The notes under the pieces were generated by a model. That model searched no databases, had not been told where the DNA came from, and worked only from the letters and a program-made list of their open reading frames with translations. A program made the position numbers and the translations under genes. Below, piece after piece: positions 34,110-43,030 of a DNA stretch of 44,950 nucleotides. The DNA comes from an uncultured Granulosicoccus sp. (GTDB lineage Bacteria; Pseudomonadota; Gammaproteobacteria; Granulosicoccales; Granulosicoccaceae): assembly GCA_947495035.1 (NCBI GenBank), contig CANLXI010000047.1:1-44950 (forward strand), given 5' to 3'. The stretch's first letter is position 1; the number at the start of each line of letters is the position of its first letter.

Positions 34110-35012
34110 TCAGGCAGCTGTCGAGGCGGCAGCCACCGTGCTCGGCTTGCCTGCGCTCACCATTCGGGATGCCACTACCACGCCAATCAGCACCAGCACG
34201 CAACCGGCAAATTCAATGCTGTTGATGCGCTCCCCCAACACCAGTGCCGCTGCACTGAGCCCGAACACCGGCACCATCATGGAAAATGGCGCTACCGCAC
34301 TGGCCGGGTGACGAGACAGGAGCCATGTCCAGATTCCACTGCCGACAACGGTACCCAGTACACAGGTATACAGCAGCCCTGTGACTGCCCATGGTGCATC
34401 CAGAGACGTCATCAGGCTCTGGCCGATGCGCTCCAGGCCTTCCCACTTGATGGCCACGAGCAGCATGGGAATCGGCGGCACAACCGTCATCCACAGCGCC
34501 AGATGCAGTGGGTTCTCGGGCTTGGCGGCTCGCGATGCCAGATTGCCCAACGCCCAGCCTAGACCACCGAGGACAACCAGAGCAAACGGCCAGAGTTCAT
34601 CAACACCGGCACGCTGACTGCCCACTACCATAAGCCCGACAGCTGCCAGGATGACACCGATGATGCGCGTCTTGCCGAGCCTCTCACCGGTAAACAGTAC
34701 CGCGAGAATCACCGTGAAGGGTGCGGAGCTTTGCAGCACCAGAGAGGCCAGACCGGGTGGCATGCCTTCGGCCATGCCCCAGTACAGAAACAGGAACTGC
34801 AACAGCCCGAATCCCAGGCCGTAACCCACGAGATAGCGAACCGGCACCTGCGGTCGAGGGATGAAAAACAGAGTGGGAATGGCAACCAGCGTCCAGCGCA
34901 ATGCCACCAGAAAGAACGGTGGATAGTGCTCCAGCGATGCGTGAATCGCAAGGAAATTCACGCCCCAGAGTACGGCGACGAGCAGAGCCAACAGGCGATG
35001 TTTGATAGGCAT
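34110..35012 (-). CDS. EamA-family (DMT) transporter
   Basis: A 300-residue inner-membrane protein with ten helices in two EamA halves. Typical segments are LLALLVAVLWGVNFLAIH at the start, the APFTVILAVLFTGERLG motif closing the first half and APFSMMVPVFGLSAAALVLGERI in the second. It resembles the amino-acid/metabolite exporters of the YdcZ/RhaT-related EamA group; substrate unknown. The ATG at 35012 (MPIKHRLL) is preferred to an extension to 35045. It is divergent from a LysR gene across 82 nt, and is its probable target. Confidence 0.87.
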   Translation of the reverse strand: MPIKHRLLALLVAVLWGVNFLAIHASLEHYPPFFLVALRWTLVAIPTLFFIPRPQVPVRYLVGYGLGFGLLQFLFLYWGMAEGMPPGLASLVLQSSAPFTVILAVLFTGERLGKTRIIGVILAAVGLMVVGSQRAGVDELWPFALVVLGGLGWALGNLASRAAKPENPLHLALWMTVVPPIPMLLVAIKWEGLERIGQSLMTSLDAPWAVTGLLYTCVLGTVVGSGIWTWLLSRHPASAVAPFSMMVPVFGLSAAALVLGERINSIEFAGCVLVLIGVVVASRMVSAGKPSTVAAASTAA

Positions 35013-35094
35013 GTGCGCAGAATGAGCCTGTCGACCCTTCAGCACAACTGAATTGTTCTTTAGTTACAATGAAATATTTCTTAAAGGACAGGTC

Positions 35095-36006
35095 ATGGCG
35101 ATAGCACTCGATCCTCGTCATCTCGCCCTGCTACGCGAACTATCGGCTCGCGGCAGTATCACCGCTGTCGCAACGGCAACGCATCGCACCCCATCCGCCA
35201 TCTCGCAGCAGCTACGTGCAGCCACTCAGGATGTCGGCACCGCCTTGGTGGAACGCAAGGGCCGAGGTATTCAATTGACGGAAGCCGGCAGGTTGATGGC
35301 CGAGGCTGCCATTGAAGTGGATATTGCACTGGAACGGGCGCGTTCGCGGGTGGAAGCCCTGTTGCATTCTCCGGAGGGCACGGTACGCATTGCAGCCCTG
35401 CCCAGCGCCGCCGAATATCTGCTCGCAAAAACCATCGTCGAATTGGCAGACGAACCCATCGACATCGCCTTTCAGGACGAGGATGTGGCGGAGCGTACGT
35501 TCGCCGAACTGGCGCGCGATAACGATATCGTCATCGGACACAGTCTCGTGAGTCCAACCCCTGTCGGTGCCGAGGATCTTCACTGTACCGTGATCTGTCA
35601 GGAGCCGATTGACATAGCCCTGCCGGGTTCGCACCCGCTTGCCAATGCGAGTGCCATCCGCTCGTGCGATCTTGTCGGGGAATCATGGATCAGCGTACCG
35701 ATGGGCTTTCCCTTCGACACCATTCTGCAAACCATCGAACAGATGACGGGCAATCCGGCCACCGTCACCCAGAGAGTGCGCGACAACCGCGTGGTGGAAA
35801 GTCTGGTAGTGGCCGGCGTGGGCATTGCCTTGCTGCCCCGCTACACCACCCGGCAGCGCAAAGGCCTGGCACTACGCCCGTTGGCTGACATTGCTGCACA
35901 GCGCTGGGTGGTTGCCCTGTCCAGAGCGGACAGAGCGGAACGCGCCGTGGTGAAGCGTGTCATCGAGATACTGCAACGCGTGGGGCAGCAGCGTGAGAAC
36001 AGCTAG
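35095..36006 (+). CDS. LysR-family transcriptional regulator
   Basis: A 303-residue LysR regulator. The HTH lies at residues about 6-65 (LALLRELSARGSITAVATATHRTPSAISQQL), followed by the effector domain. The ATG at 35095 has AGGACAGGT upstream and matches the usual start one helix before the HTH; an open extension to 35053 is not needed. It is divergent from the EamA transporter gene and most likely controls it. A perfect 8-bp inverted repeat (35988-35995 with 36007-36014) spans its stop codon. Confidence 0.88.
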   Translation: MAIALDPRHLALLRELSARGSITAVATATHRTPSAISQQLRAATQDVGTALVERKGRGIQLTEAGRLMAEAAIEVDIALERARSRVEALLHSPEGTVRIAALPSAAEYLLAKTIVELADEPIDIAFQDEDVAERTFAELARDNDIVIGHSLVSPTPVGAEDLHCTVICQEPIDIALPGSHPLANASAIRSCDLVGESWISVPMGFPFDTILQTIEQMTGNPATVTQRVRDNRVVESLVVAGVGIALLPRYTTRQRKGLALRPLADIAAQRWVVALSRADRAERAVVKRVIEILQRVGQQRENS

Positions 36007-36014
36007 CACGCTGC
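35988..36014 (+). terminator. Hairpin spanning the LysR stop codon
   Basis: GCAGCGTG pairs with CACGCTGC across an 11-nt loop that contains the TAG. No T-run follows, so it may be a Rho-independent terminator only in weak form, or an mRNA-stabilising 3' hairpin. Confidence 0.35.
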
Positions 36015-36271
36015 CAGCAATGCCAACGCGGTAGATTGCTCGTCAACTCATCAATACAACAGCCATTCAAGCGCAGTTCCAGGGTCATCATCGACCATTC
36101 ACCGACCGGCACAGCTGTCTTCGCACGCATGGCACTGCTTCAAGCCACAGGCGAAATGCAGGCCGGGGAAACCTGTAGTACGCGCTCCATTCTCGTGTCC
36201 GAATTTCAGGAGAGGATTGTGAACACCACGACTGTGGGCCAGTCATCCGCCATCATTCAGAAAATCTGCGG

Positions 36272-36889
36272 TCAGACAGGGAGCTTCACCTCGACGGGTA
36301 TTTCTGCGGCCTCGTCGGGAAAACCGTTGCACCAGTCTTCTCGACTGAGCTCGTGCACCAGGCAATCGTCGTCATCAAACATCCGGCGGCCCAATGATTT
36401 GAAGCCAAGGCGACAGTAAAACCGGTGGGCGCGTATATTACTGGTCAGCGGGTCGATAACGATCGCTGTAACCGCTGGATCGCTGAAACAACGTTGAAAG
36501 GCAAGACGCATCATGGTTTCACCATAGCCCTTGCCAAGGCAGTCAGCTTCTCCTATCCAGATATCGAGAGCACGAAGATTCGGCTGAATCTCTCCCCAGT
36601 AGTGCGTGCGTTCCCGGTGCGGATCGATAATCTGCATGGCACCAATGGCACGACCGTCATGTTCGGCTATGAGAAACTGGCTATGCTCGTCCTGCGCAGC
36701 GATCTCATCCGGCCAATTGGCATCTTCAAATGCCTTCAACGCTTCCGGATCATCCGTTGTGGCCGATATGACGTGAGGCTGTTGGTCCCAGCGATCAAAG
36801 AGGTGCACGTCTGCCATAGTGGCGAGTCGAAGAACGATACTGGCGTTCAGGGGTTTCCCACCATCATGAGGGTGCCGTTGTCTGTTCAT
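36272..36889 (-). CDS. GNAT acetyltransferase, AAC(6')-like
   Basis: A 205-residue GCN5-related N-acetyltransferase of the type that includes aminoglycoside 6'-N-acetyltransferases and siderophore acetylases. Key segments are VLRLATMADV at the start, RALDIWIGEADCLGKGYGETMMRLAF (the acetyl-CoA pyrophosphate loop GKGYGE), VIDPLTSNIRAHRFYCRLGFK and DDCLVHELSREDW. The substrate is not fixed by sequence. Start ATG at 36889 with a weak ribosome site; a shorter start is possible. The 265 nt between its end and the LysR gene carry a short hsdM-like start fragment near 36219 (see findings). Confidence 0.82.
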   Translation of the reverse strand: MNRQRHPHDGGKPLNASIVLRLATMADVHLFDRWDQQPHVISATTDDPEALKAFEDANWPDEIAAQDEHSQFLIAEHDGRAIGAMQIIDPHRERTHYWGEIQPNLRALDIWIGEADCLGKGYGETMMRLAFQRCFSDPAVTAIVIDPLTSNIRAHRFYCRLGFKSLGRRMFDDDDCLVHELSREDWCNGFPDEAAEIPVEVKLPV

Positions 36890-36993
36890 TGGATATTCTT
36901 CACCGTCGGTGCCAGTGTCGCTTTCGTTTACAGACTGTTGTCAGCTCCAAAGGCTCGCCATGTGCTAATTCGCAAACTGTCTTTCGATCGACT

Positions 36994-37356
36994 TTACTGG
37001 GCAATCTCATCTGTTTCAGGCTCAGTGAATACGAGGCGATTACCATCCGGATCCTCACACATGGCGATCTTGACTATTTCAGATGATAGAGTCTGATCCA
37101 CCGCAATATTCAGCTCCTCAAGACGGGTGACTACCTCGGCAATTTCGCCTGTTGGAAGGGTGACCGAGCTTCTACCCGCTCGATTACCATCCTCCGCTAC
37201 CTGAAGCCAACCGCCGCCGGGGAACTTCCACTCAGTCACCGAAGGCATGGGTTTGCTATCCGGTTGCCGGCCAAACAACGCCGTGTACCATTGTGTGCTT
37301 GATGCGCAATCCGATACTGAAACGGTGGCGATAGCGTTGATGACGTTCATCTTCAT
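36994..37356 (-). CDS. VOC-family (glyoxalase/bleomycin-resistance-like) protein
   Basis: A 120-residue vicinal-oxygen-chelate fold protein. It starts MKMNVINAIATVSVSD, has the STQWYTALFGRQPDSKP helix of the family, EWKFPGGGWLQVAED and ends with CEDPDGNRLVFTEP, where the family has the metal-ligand Glu (E114 by this start). Single-domain members act as dimers; activity unknown. The ATG at 37356 is chosen because GAGGGGGG lies 4 nt upstream, although the frame is open to 37410. Confidence 0.87.
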   Translation of the reverse strand: MKMNVINAIATVSVSDCASSTQWYTALFGRQPDSKPMPSVTEWKFPGGGWLQVAEDGNRAGRSSVTLPTGEIAEVVTRLEELNIAVDQTLSSEIVKIAMCEDPDGNRLVFTEPETDEIAQ

Positions 37357-37595
37357 GTGACCCCCCTCAGTTCTGAATGAGATGATCAATTCTATCTGCG
37401 AGCTGTTCATGAAAATTACACGGAGCTCATTTTACCCGCCACAAGGCAGTGGCCACGGTATTTCGGGCACGCAAGCCTCAGCGGATGAAACAGGCAGAGC
37501 TACTGCCCCAGCGCACTCTTCCCGAGACCTGTCTGGCCCATTGCCGCGCCGTCGGAAGCAATCTGCCAGCAGCAATGGATCTTTTGCCTCTTGAT

Positions 37596-38486
37596 TCACT
37601 TGCCATTGATCGCCTTGTAGTCGATTTCCATTATCTTCCAGTCAAAACCGTCATGAATATATCGCTGATCAACAAATCCGAAGTCCGGTTCATCCGCGAA
37701 GGCGAGTTGCACATCGAATGTGCCATCCTCACGCAATTGGGGTCCGGAGGTGATGACAAGATCGCTGGTTTTACTCAATTCGTGCATCTCCCCGGCCTGA
37801 TCGTACATGTACCGGTATTGGTAACCGATGGTATTGGCAGATCCGCGATGAACAAACTTCCCGGAAACAGAGTCGGTGAAGTCCTTGAAATCACGCGCGA
37901 ACAAGGAATCGGAGAAGGCTTCCACCGAAATTGCAAATAGCAGCGTGGTGCTCTTGAGAAGTCTGTGCAACTCGATGCCTGAAGGCAGTGCAGGAGCGTA
38001 CGCATACCTGTCCCCCTGGGGTATCGAACTGGGTGTCTCGACGGGTATATATGCCGAATTGAGCACCACCATGGTGGAGTTCGCAGGAATCCTGACCGAG
38101 GGTTTATCATAATTCAAACCGATAACACGCTTTTCCGCATTCGAGTCAACGACTTCATAGATGGCGTTTCGATTATAGGCCACGTTCTCCGCGCTGCTCT
38201 CGCTACCCTGCAATAACTGCCAGGACTGGAGCCTCATCAAACCGTTCTGCTGGACGAATTTCCTATATTTATCTCTACTACCATTTCGAGTTGTCACTGA
38301 CGGACCGAACATGGCATATGCCTTGAACTCATCGCCATTTTTCAGGTGAATAAAGAAATCCTGTATTCCTGATATCTCATTGACAGGTGTGCTGCTCGAA
38401 TCCGTCGTATTTCCTGTGGAAGAAATGCTACATGCCGACGTGGACAGTACGAAAAACAGAATGATTGTGCGGATATGGAATGGCAT
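37596..38486 (-). CDS. Putative lipoprotein, unknown
   Basis: A 296-residue exported lipoprotein: signal MPFHIRTIILFFVLSTSAC with C19 as lipid site, followed by a Ser/Thr-rich linker (about 20-38). The mature part has a segment FFIHLKNGDEFKAYAMFGPSVTTRNG near residue 45 and a similar-looking helix SLFARDFKDFTDSVSGKFV near residue 200, both of the kind seen in DUF4019/NTF2-like stress proteins, so it may contain two related domains. It ends near DGFDWKIMEIDYKAI. No enzyme motif. Function unknown. Confidence 0.65.
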   Translation of the reverse strand: MPFHIRTIILFFVLSTSACSISSTGNTTDSSSTPVNEISGIQDFFIHLKNGDEFKAYAMFGPSVTTRNGSRDKYRKFVQQNGLMRLQSWQLLQGSESSAENVAYNRNAIYEVVDSNAEKRVIGLNYDKPSVRIPANSTMVVLNSAYIPVETPSSIPQGDRYAYAPALPSGIELHRLLKSTTLLFAISVEAFSDSLFARDFKDFTDSVSGKFVHRGSANTIGYQYRYMYDQAGEMHELSKTSDLVITSGPQLREDGTFDVQLAFADEPDFGFVDQRYIHDGFDWKIMEIDYKAINGK

Positions 38487-38558
38487 GTTCTACTCTCTGA
38501 TGCGCAGACGGTCCTCCCATTGACTGGTTGAAGTACGCCCGAAGCTCTATCGAAAATG

Positions 38559-39377
38559 TCAGGAACACTGATCTCGCACGGTGAGCACAGTAGTCTCCGA
38601 TTGATACACGTCCTCTGAACTACCGGCAGCCTTGTTCAAAGCCCGTACTTCCATCAAACCCTCCGCCATGGGAAGGAGCTTGTCACAGTCCACTCCGAGC
38701 CAGCCCTCATTCAAGAGACTGACCTGAAGCACCTTCTCTTGCATCAGTAGCTGGTTTCCCCTGCGCTGGATCTGCTCAACCAGGGGCACTGTCTTTCGCA
38801 AATGATCCCGTGCGGCTTCAAGATCCTGCGCTGGCCCTACCTCAAATTGAATGCGGGCTTTGAGAATCAGTTGATCAATCGCATCGATAGGTGTGAGCCC
38901 GTCGGTTTCAACGGTTTCAGCCACGCGCAGTGCATCATCGGTACGGTACTGAACCAAAAGCGCCTCAGCCAAAGCAATCAGATCATAACGCTCCAACATT
39001 TCAGGCTGCTCAGCCCAGGTCAGGAAAATCGTATCTGTCAGTCGCGCGATTTGTCCGCGTTTGGCTTCGATCAGAGCAAATGCCTGCCGCCCCTCTCCTC
39101 GGGTCTGAAGCTGGTAGATTTCGCTATTGATATCCTGGAGGAGGTCAAGTCGTGCAATCGCGATGTTGCGTTTTTCTTCGTTCTGAATTTCGCTACGACT
39201 GAGCCAGTATCTATCAAAGTTCACGACCCCAGTGTACAGCAACGTCGGAATGGTCAGCACCCATAACAGATCCCTGACTCTGTCAAGACAGAGCTTATCC
39301 CAAACGGATCTGGGCCCGGGTTCGGATAACTTCGTGAGAAGCAGCACGGCCTCTTCTACCTTTTCCAGTCTATCCAT
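38559..39377 (-). CDS. Membrane-anchored helical protein, unknown
   Basis: A 272-residue protein. A short helical N-terminus (MDRLEKVEEAVLLLTKLSE) precedes one membrane segment (about residues 35-53, LLWVLTIPTLLYTGVV) and a long helical domain with TPR-like character (ALIEAKRGQIARL, ALAEALLVQYRTDDALRVAETV, ILKARIQFEVG). The ATG at 39377 has GAAGG 8 nt upstream and is preferred to an extension to 39407. Not recognised. It lies 72 nt upstream of the lipoprotein gene on the same strand. Confidence 0.6.
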   Translation of the reverse strand: MDRLEKVEEAVLLLTKLSEPGPRSVWDKLCLDRVRDLLWVLTIPTLLYTGVVNFDRYWLSRSEIQNEEKRNIAIARLDLLQDINSEIYQLQTRGEGRQAFALIEAKRGQIARLTDTIFLTWAEQPEMLERYDLIALAEALLVQYRTDDALRVAETVETDGLTPIDAIDQLILKARIQFEVGPAQDLEAARDHLRKTVPLVEQIQRRGNQLLMQEKVLQVSLLNEGWLGVDCDKLLPMAEGLMEVRALNKAAGSSEDVYQSETTVLTVRDQCS

Positions 39378-39551
39378 ACTTGCAACCTTCCATGCGACTC
39401 CAGCCATCGCATCATCAACTTCCTAGCCTGTCAACACGCTGAAAGGATAGCTGCAACGTGCTCGATGACTTGGGCAATTCTGCCTGACCATTCTGCAACC
39501 GTCCGGGATCAGCTAATTCCTGTAGCGCAATCGGGCAGACCGATCCGTTGC

Positions 39552-39599
39552 CCTGCCACTGCCACTGCCCCTGCCCCTGACGTGACGTGACGTGACGTG
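39552..39599. repeat. Compound array: hexamers (CCTGCC/ACTGCC) then four ACGTG pentamers
   Basis: CCTGCC, ACTGCC, ACTGCC, CCTGCC, CCTG are followed directly by four perfect ACGTG units (39580-39599) in the gap between the DUF2200 gene and the helical membrane protein gene. As in the array at 1033-1160, two different units meet without a spacer. Confidence 0.85.
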
Positions 39600-39639
39600 C
39601 GGAGCTGAGCCAGGCGGTATCGAGAAATTGCGTTGTCTC

Positions 39640-40005
39640 TTACTTGACTCGCAATATTTTCTCCATCTTGCGGCCTTTCGCCAATTCATCCACTAGCTTA
39701 TCCAGATACCGGATCTTCTGCGTTAACGGGTTTTCGATCTCTTCTACTCGCCAACCGCAGATGACTCCGGTGATGAGGTGCGCATTCGGGTTCAAAGTCG
39801 CCTCTGCAAAGAATTGCTTGAACGTCACGTCTTCGTTCAGCAGTTGCTCGACTTTCTCTTTGCGGAAGTCTGTCAACCACTCAATCACTTGGTGAAGCTC
39901 TTTTCTGGTACGCCCTTTTTTCTCTATTTTTGCAACGTAATGTGGGAATACCTCTGCGAGCTTCAACTCTGCCATTTTCTCATGATGGTCGTATTCTTTT
40001 TTCAT
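39640..40005 (-). CDS. DUF2200 protein
   Basis: A 121-residue small protein of family DUF2200. Recognised by VFPHYVAKIEKKGRT, NPNAHLITGVICG.RVEEIENPL.QKIRYLDKLVDELAKGRKMEKILR, which run almost to the end. The family has a DUF1801/YdhG-like fold and no defined role. The ATG at 40005 has AGAGG upstream and gives the usual family start, so the extension to 40071 is dropped. Confidence 0.92.
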   Translation of the reverse strand: MKKEYDHHEKMAELKLAEVFPHYVAKIEKKGRTRKELHQVIEWLTDFRKEKVEQLLNEDVTFKQFFAEATLNPNAHLITGVICGWRVEEIENPLTQKIRYLDKLVDELAKGRKMEKILRVK

Positions 40006-40083
40006 GGATTGCCTCTGAAAACCATGCAACTTGTGACCGCACATCTCACCCTGAGACGGTATACACCCCATTTCGATTGAAGA

Positions 40084-41229
40084 ATGATATCAAAGTCGAA
40101 AGCACAACCCATTAAGGGATATTCGGCGTCTACCCACATGAGACTACTCTCGGCAGGATCTCTGCTATTTTGCAGCACAGCCTTGTCCGCAGCCCCCATT
40201 GTCAATGGCAATAGAATCAACTGGCCTGTCGATGGCTGGCATCAAGTCCAGGCGGTACCGGGTTACGAATCCATTTGCACTGTCGGATCCAGTTGTGTCG
40301 TAGAACCGGGTAACTACGTGGTAATCAACCATGTCAGTGGTACCCGCACCGATGTCCTGGTAGAGAGCAATGATCCGGTGGTACCGTCAACTGCCACGAT
40401 CAACTCAGGCAACTACAAGGAGATCATCTCAACGGTTCTGCAAGTATTCACCGGTATTCCCGAGTACACGGATGATCTGTACGCCCTGCCCAACTTCATC
40501 GAATTCGATGACGATACCGCGCCCGGTGTCCATTACTGCCGATCAGCAGGGTCGTACACCATCGATAACTACAATACAACTCGTGGTAATGGCCATGGTT
40601 TCGTATTCGATGAATGCTTAGTCAACGCAAGCCTCATGGAAGGCTCACTGACCAGCTACGACTTCCTTGGATCCGAAATCGTGGAAGGTGATTCTTTCAG
40701 CGAAAGCTCAGCCAGCAGATACGGCCCTTATCTGACATATTCCGTATCCGGCTCCACTTCCCGCGCTCAAGGTCAGTGGTCTGCACAGGCGCTGGATTAT
40801 TTCTCACATGCCTTTGCTCAAATAGAGAATGGTGACTATTCCTGGAGCCGAGTCGTCAGTAGCGGCGGGGCCTTTTCTACCGCCATCGAAGGCACGTTCT
40901 CTTATCAGGAGGTCTACACCCACAATGGCACTGACACGAGCGCTGAGGCTGTCGACATGTTCATCCAGTTGTCTCCAACAGAGACTTCAGAACTTCAGGG
41001 CGACTACGACTATCTGGATGCGACCCCATTCAAGAACGTATTCCCCGATCAAGGCACTATCGAGATCACTGCCAAAGATGGAAGCAGACTCCTGATGAAC
41101 GCCGCAACCGGAGACATGAGCACGGTAAGCGTAAGCCTTGAGAACGACGACGTCAGCTTCTCCACTCTGGAAAACTGGGCGGACTGGAGTAGCGAACTGC
41201 GTACGAACGTGGTAGGAGCTACGCGCTAG
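40084..41229 (+). CDS. Secreted beta-rich protein, unknown
   Basis: A 381-residue protein (363 residues from the ATG at 40138). The segment MRLLSAGSLLFCSTALSAAP at 40138 is a Sec signal peptide with cleavage after ALSA-A; the start at 40084 puts 18 residues before it, and neither start has a good ribosome site. The mature part is rich in Ser, Thr, Tyr, Asn and Asp, with few Lys, and predicted strands throughout. Near the N-terminus lie four Cys (CTVGSSC, then VHYC and FDEC), likely two disulfides. The look is that of secreted or surface proteins of marine Gammaproteobacteria; no PEP-CTERM or type II/IX tail is seen. No homologue is recognised. Confidence 0.75.
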   Translation: MISKSKAQPIKGYSASTHMRLLSAGSLLFCSTALSAAPIVNGNRINWPVDGWHQVQAVPGYESICTVGSSCVVEPGNYVVINHVSGTRTDVLVESNDPVVPSTATINSGNYKEIISTVLQVFTGIPEYTDDLYALPNFIEFDDDTAPGVHYCRSAGSYTIDNYNTTRGNGHGFVFDECLVNASLMEGSLTSYDFLGSEIVEGDSFSESSASRYGPYLTYSVSGSTSRAQGQWSAQALDYFSHAFAQIENGDYSWSRVVSSGGAFSTAIEGTFSYQEVYTHNGTDTSAEAVDMFIQLSPTETSELQGDYDYLDATPFKNVFPDQGTIEITAKDGSRLLMNAATGDMSTVSVSLENDDVSFSTLENWADWSSELRTNVVGATR

Positions 41230-41472
41230 TTCATATTCCGAAAAGCGGGGCTGGGAGTCGTTGTCATCGATTCAGATGAGACGGCATTCAGCAGCCAGGC
41301 CTATCATTGCAGTATCAACCATGATCGAAAACACATACCATGGCCTGGTATTCCTGAGCGGTCCAAGTGACAGAGACGGTTAGTGAAAAACACTCGCCAC
41401 TCAACCCTCAACTGAGGCCAATCACTTTGGCACTTCTGGGAAGTCTTGCAACGGCCGTGACAGGAGCGCTTG

Positions 41473-42165
41473 TTACTCAGACAGGTACGGGTCAAGATCA
41501 TCAGGCGCAGACGGAAATCGTCGAGGTGAGATCCGTAGACGGATCAGCCAGTAAATCATGGTCAGGAGAATCAAGGGCTCGGGCACTGACAGCAGCCCGG
41601 ATACTTGCAACCAGTCGGGAAAAGCTGTTGCCCCCGGCCCAGTAAACAGTGAGCCTGCCGCGATAAACAGCGCGACACTCATTCGCCAGATATGGCGGCA
41701 ACGTCGAGCGACAATCGTGGTGCCTGCATCCAGCCTGTGCCTGAGGTCAAGCGCGGCGACAACCAACATCAGTGCGCCGAAGACCCCATACGGCGTAGCC
41801 GTGAAATCGTCCTTGAGCCCATCGACGCTCTCCCAGGCCTCCCAGGCAAAGGCGAGACTGGTCAGGCCGATGACCAGTGATACAAAGGGTGCGGCTGTGT
41901 CGATCACATGCAAAGCACCTGGCCTGGCGCGTGTAGCCAGCGAGCCCGTGATCACCAGATGAATGATCGTAGCACCGGCTACTGCAGAGATTGCCATGGA
42001 TACCTGTTGTGCCAGCGCGATGCCAGTAACACCCAACAGAATCATCGCGCAGGTGAAGACACGGCCTGCAATTCGGTGAGTCACTGATCCCTTGCTCACA
42101 AAGAGGCCGAGCAGTCCTGATGAGACGGCAAGCGTACCGGTGATCATGTGTAGAAACGTAAGCAT
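41473..42165 (-). CDS. Multi-helix membrane protein, DUF2306-like
   Basis: A 230-residue integral membrane protein with about seven hydrophobic segments. The opening HMITGTLAVSSGLLGLFVSKGSVTHRIAGRVF resembles DUF2306 proteins, with the conserved HR.AGR turn after the first helix. The C-terminus is charged. Role unknown. The 243 nt between this gene and the secreted-protein gene (41230-41472) hold no clear gene. Confidence 0.7.
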   Translation of the reverse strand: MLTFLHMITGTLAVSSGLLGLFVSKGSVTHRIAGRVFTCAMILLGVTGIALAQQVSMAISAVAGATIIHLVITGSLATRARPGALHVIDTAAPFVSLVIGLTSLAFAWEAWESVDGLKDDFTATPYGVFGALMLVVAALDLRHRLDAGTTIVARRCRHIWRMSVALFIAAGSLFTGPGATAFPDWLQVSGLLSVPEPLILLTMIYWLIRLRISPRRFPSAPDDLDPYLSE

Positions 42166-42269
42166 GTGAGTTTACGACGAGGAGACGGGTGATGGAATTC
42201 CAATGTCTGCCATGAAGGCAAGAGGCGATAGCAGCCAATAAGGCAGGGCTGCTATCATCAATTGACTGA

Positions 42270-42857
42270 CTAGAACCGCCAACGCAAACCGATCCCGGCA
42301 TAGGCCGTATCCAGCTTACTGGCTGCTTTGCCTCGCGACTCGGCTTCAACAAATATCGAGGCCGCCTCGTTGACCTGATAGTTGATTTCCAACCCCGGCG
42401 CAACAACTTGAGTGGAATTGCCGCTCAGGTTCGGAAACTGTGCAGGATCGCCTGTCACCGCAGTCTGTTTGCTCCTGTTGTGGGTCAAGGTCAATTTTCC
42501 GATCAGACTCCAGCGATCAGTGATGGGCACCCTACCGAGTAGCCCGAGTCCGAGCGAGCGAACGTCTCCGCTAAAACTCCCGCTGGTATAGGTTTGGGTA
42601 AACTCTCCCATGTCGATATAGGAAGCGGCTACGCCCCAATGTGGAGAGAACCAATAGCCAGCGGTGAGCTTGCCAACACCGTTGTCATGTTCGGTCTCGC
42701 CGGTTTCGGCCAGACTAATCGAGCGAGGCATCAAGCCGGCGCCGCCGAGCGAGAGCCCAACGAACGGGCCTGTAGCAGAGGGCGACTCGGCACGAACGGA
42801 TGCGGAGGTAACGGCCACCGAAGCGGCACATAAAAGAGCAATGGGCAGGTGTTTCAA
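42270..42857 (-). CDS. Outer-membrane beta-barrel protein (OmpA/OmpW-like)
   Basis: A 195-residue exported protein. From the TTG at 42857 (AGGA 8 nt upstream) it starts MKHLPIALLCAAS with a signal peptide cut after SVRA-E. The rest alternates in beta-strand pattern with aromatic girdle residues (FVGLSLGGAG, AGYWFSPHWGVAASYIDMGEF, SLIGKLTLTHN) and ends in a terminal Phe (GLRWRF), the signal for BamA assembly. About eight strands, so an OmpA-type small barrel. An ATG extension to 42932 would hide the signal peptide. Confidence 0.85.
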   Translation of the reverse strand: MKHLPIALLCAASVAVTSASVRAESPSATGPFVGLSLGGAGLMPRSISLAETGETEHDNGVGKLTAGYWFSPHWGVAASYIDMGEFTQTYTSGSFSGDVRSLGLGLLGRVPITDRWSLIGKLTLTHNRSKQTAVTGDPAQFPNLSGNSTQVVAPGLEINYQVNEAASIFVEAESRGKAASKLDTAYAGIGLRWRF

Positions 42858-43030
42858 TCTACTGGTCCTGAATCTGAGGTGAATGAACTCGTCTGGTGGT
42901 GCTTGCTTGTTGGTCAAGCAAGACCTCGTCAAGCGATGCAGTGACTTTAAAGTTCCTCCCGATCGCTCACCATGACCGCTCGTAACAGGCTATTGGCTTT
43001 TGGTAACAACCTCGGTATAAACGGTGAACA

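Noticed and set aside
41367..41645. 92-codon plus-strand frame
   Set aside because: It overlaps the end of the membrane protein gene on the other strand for most of its length and has no motif, although one hydrophobic stretch exists.
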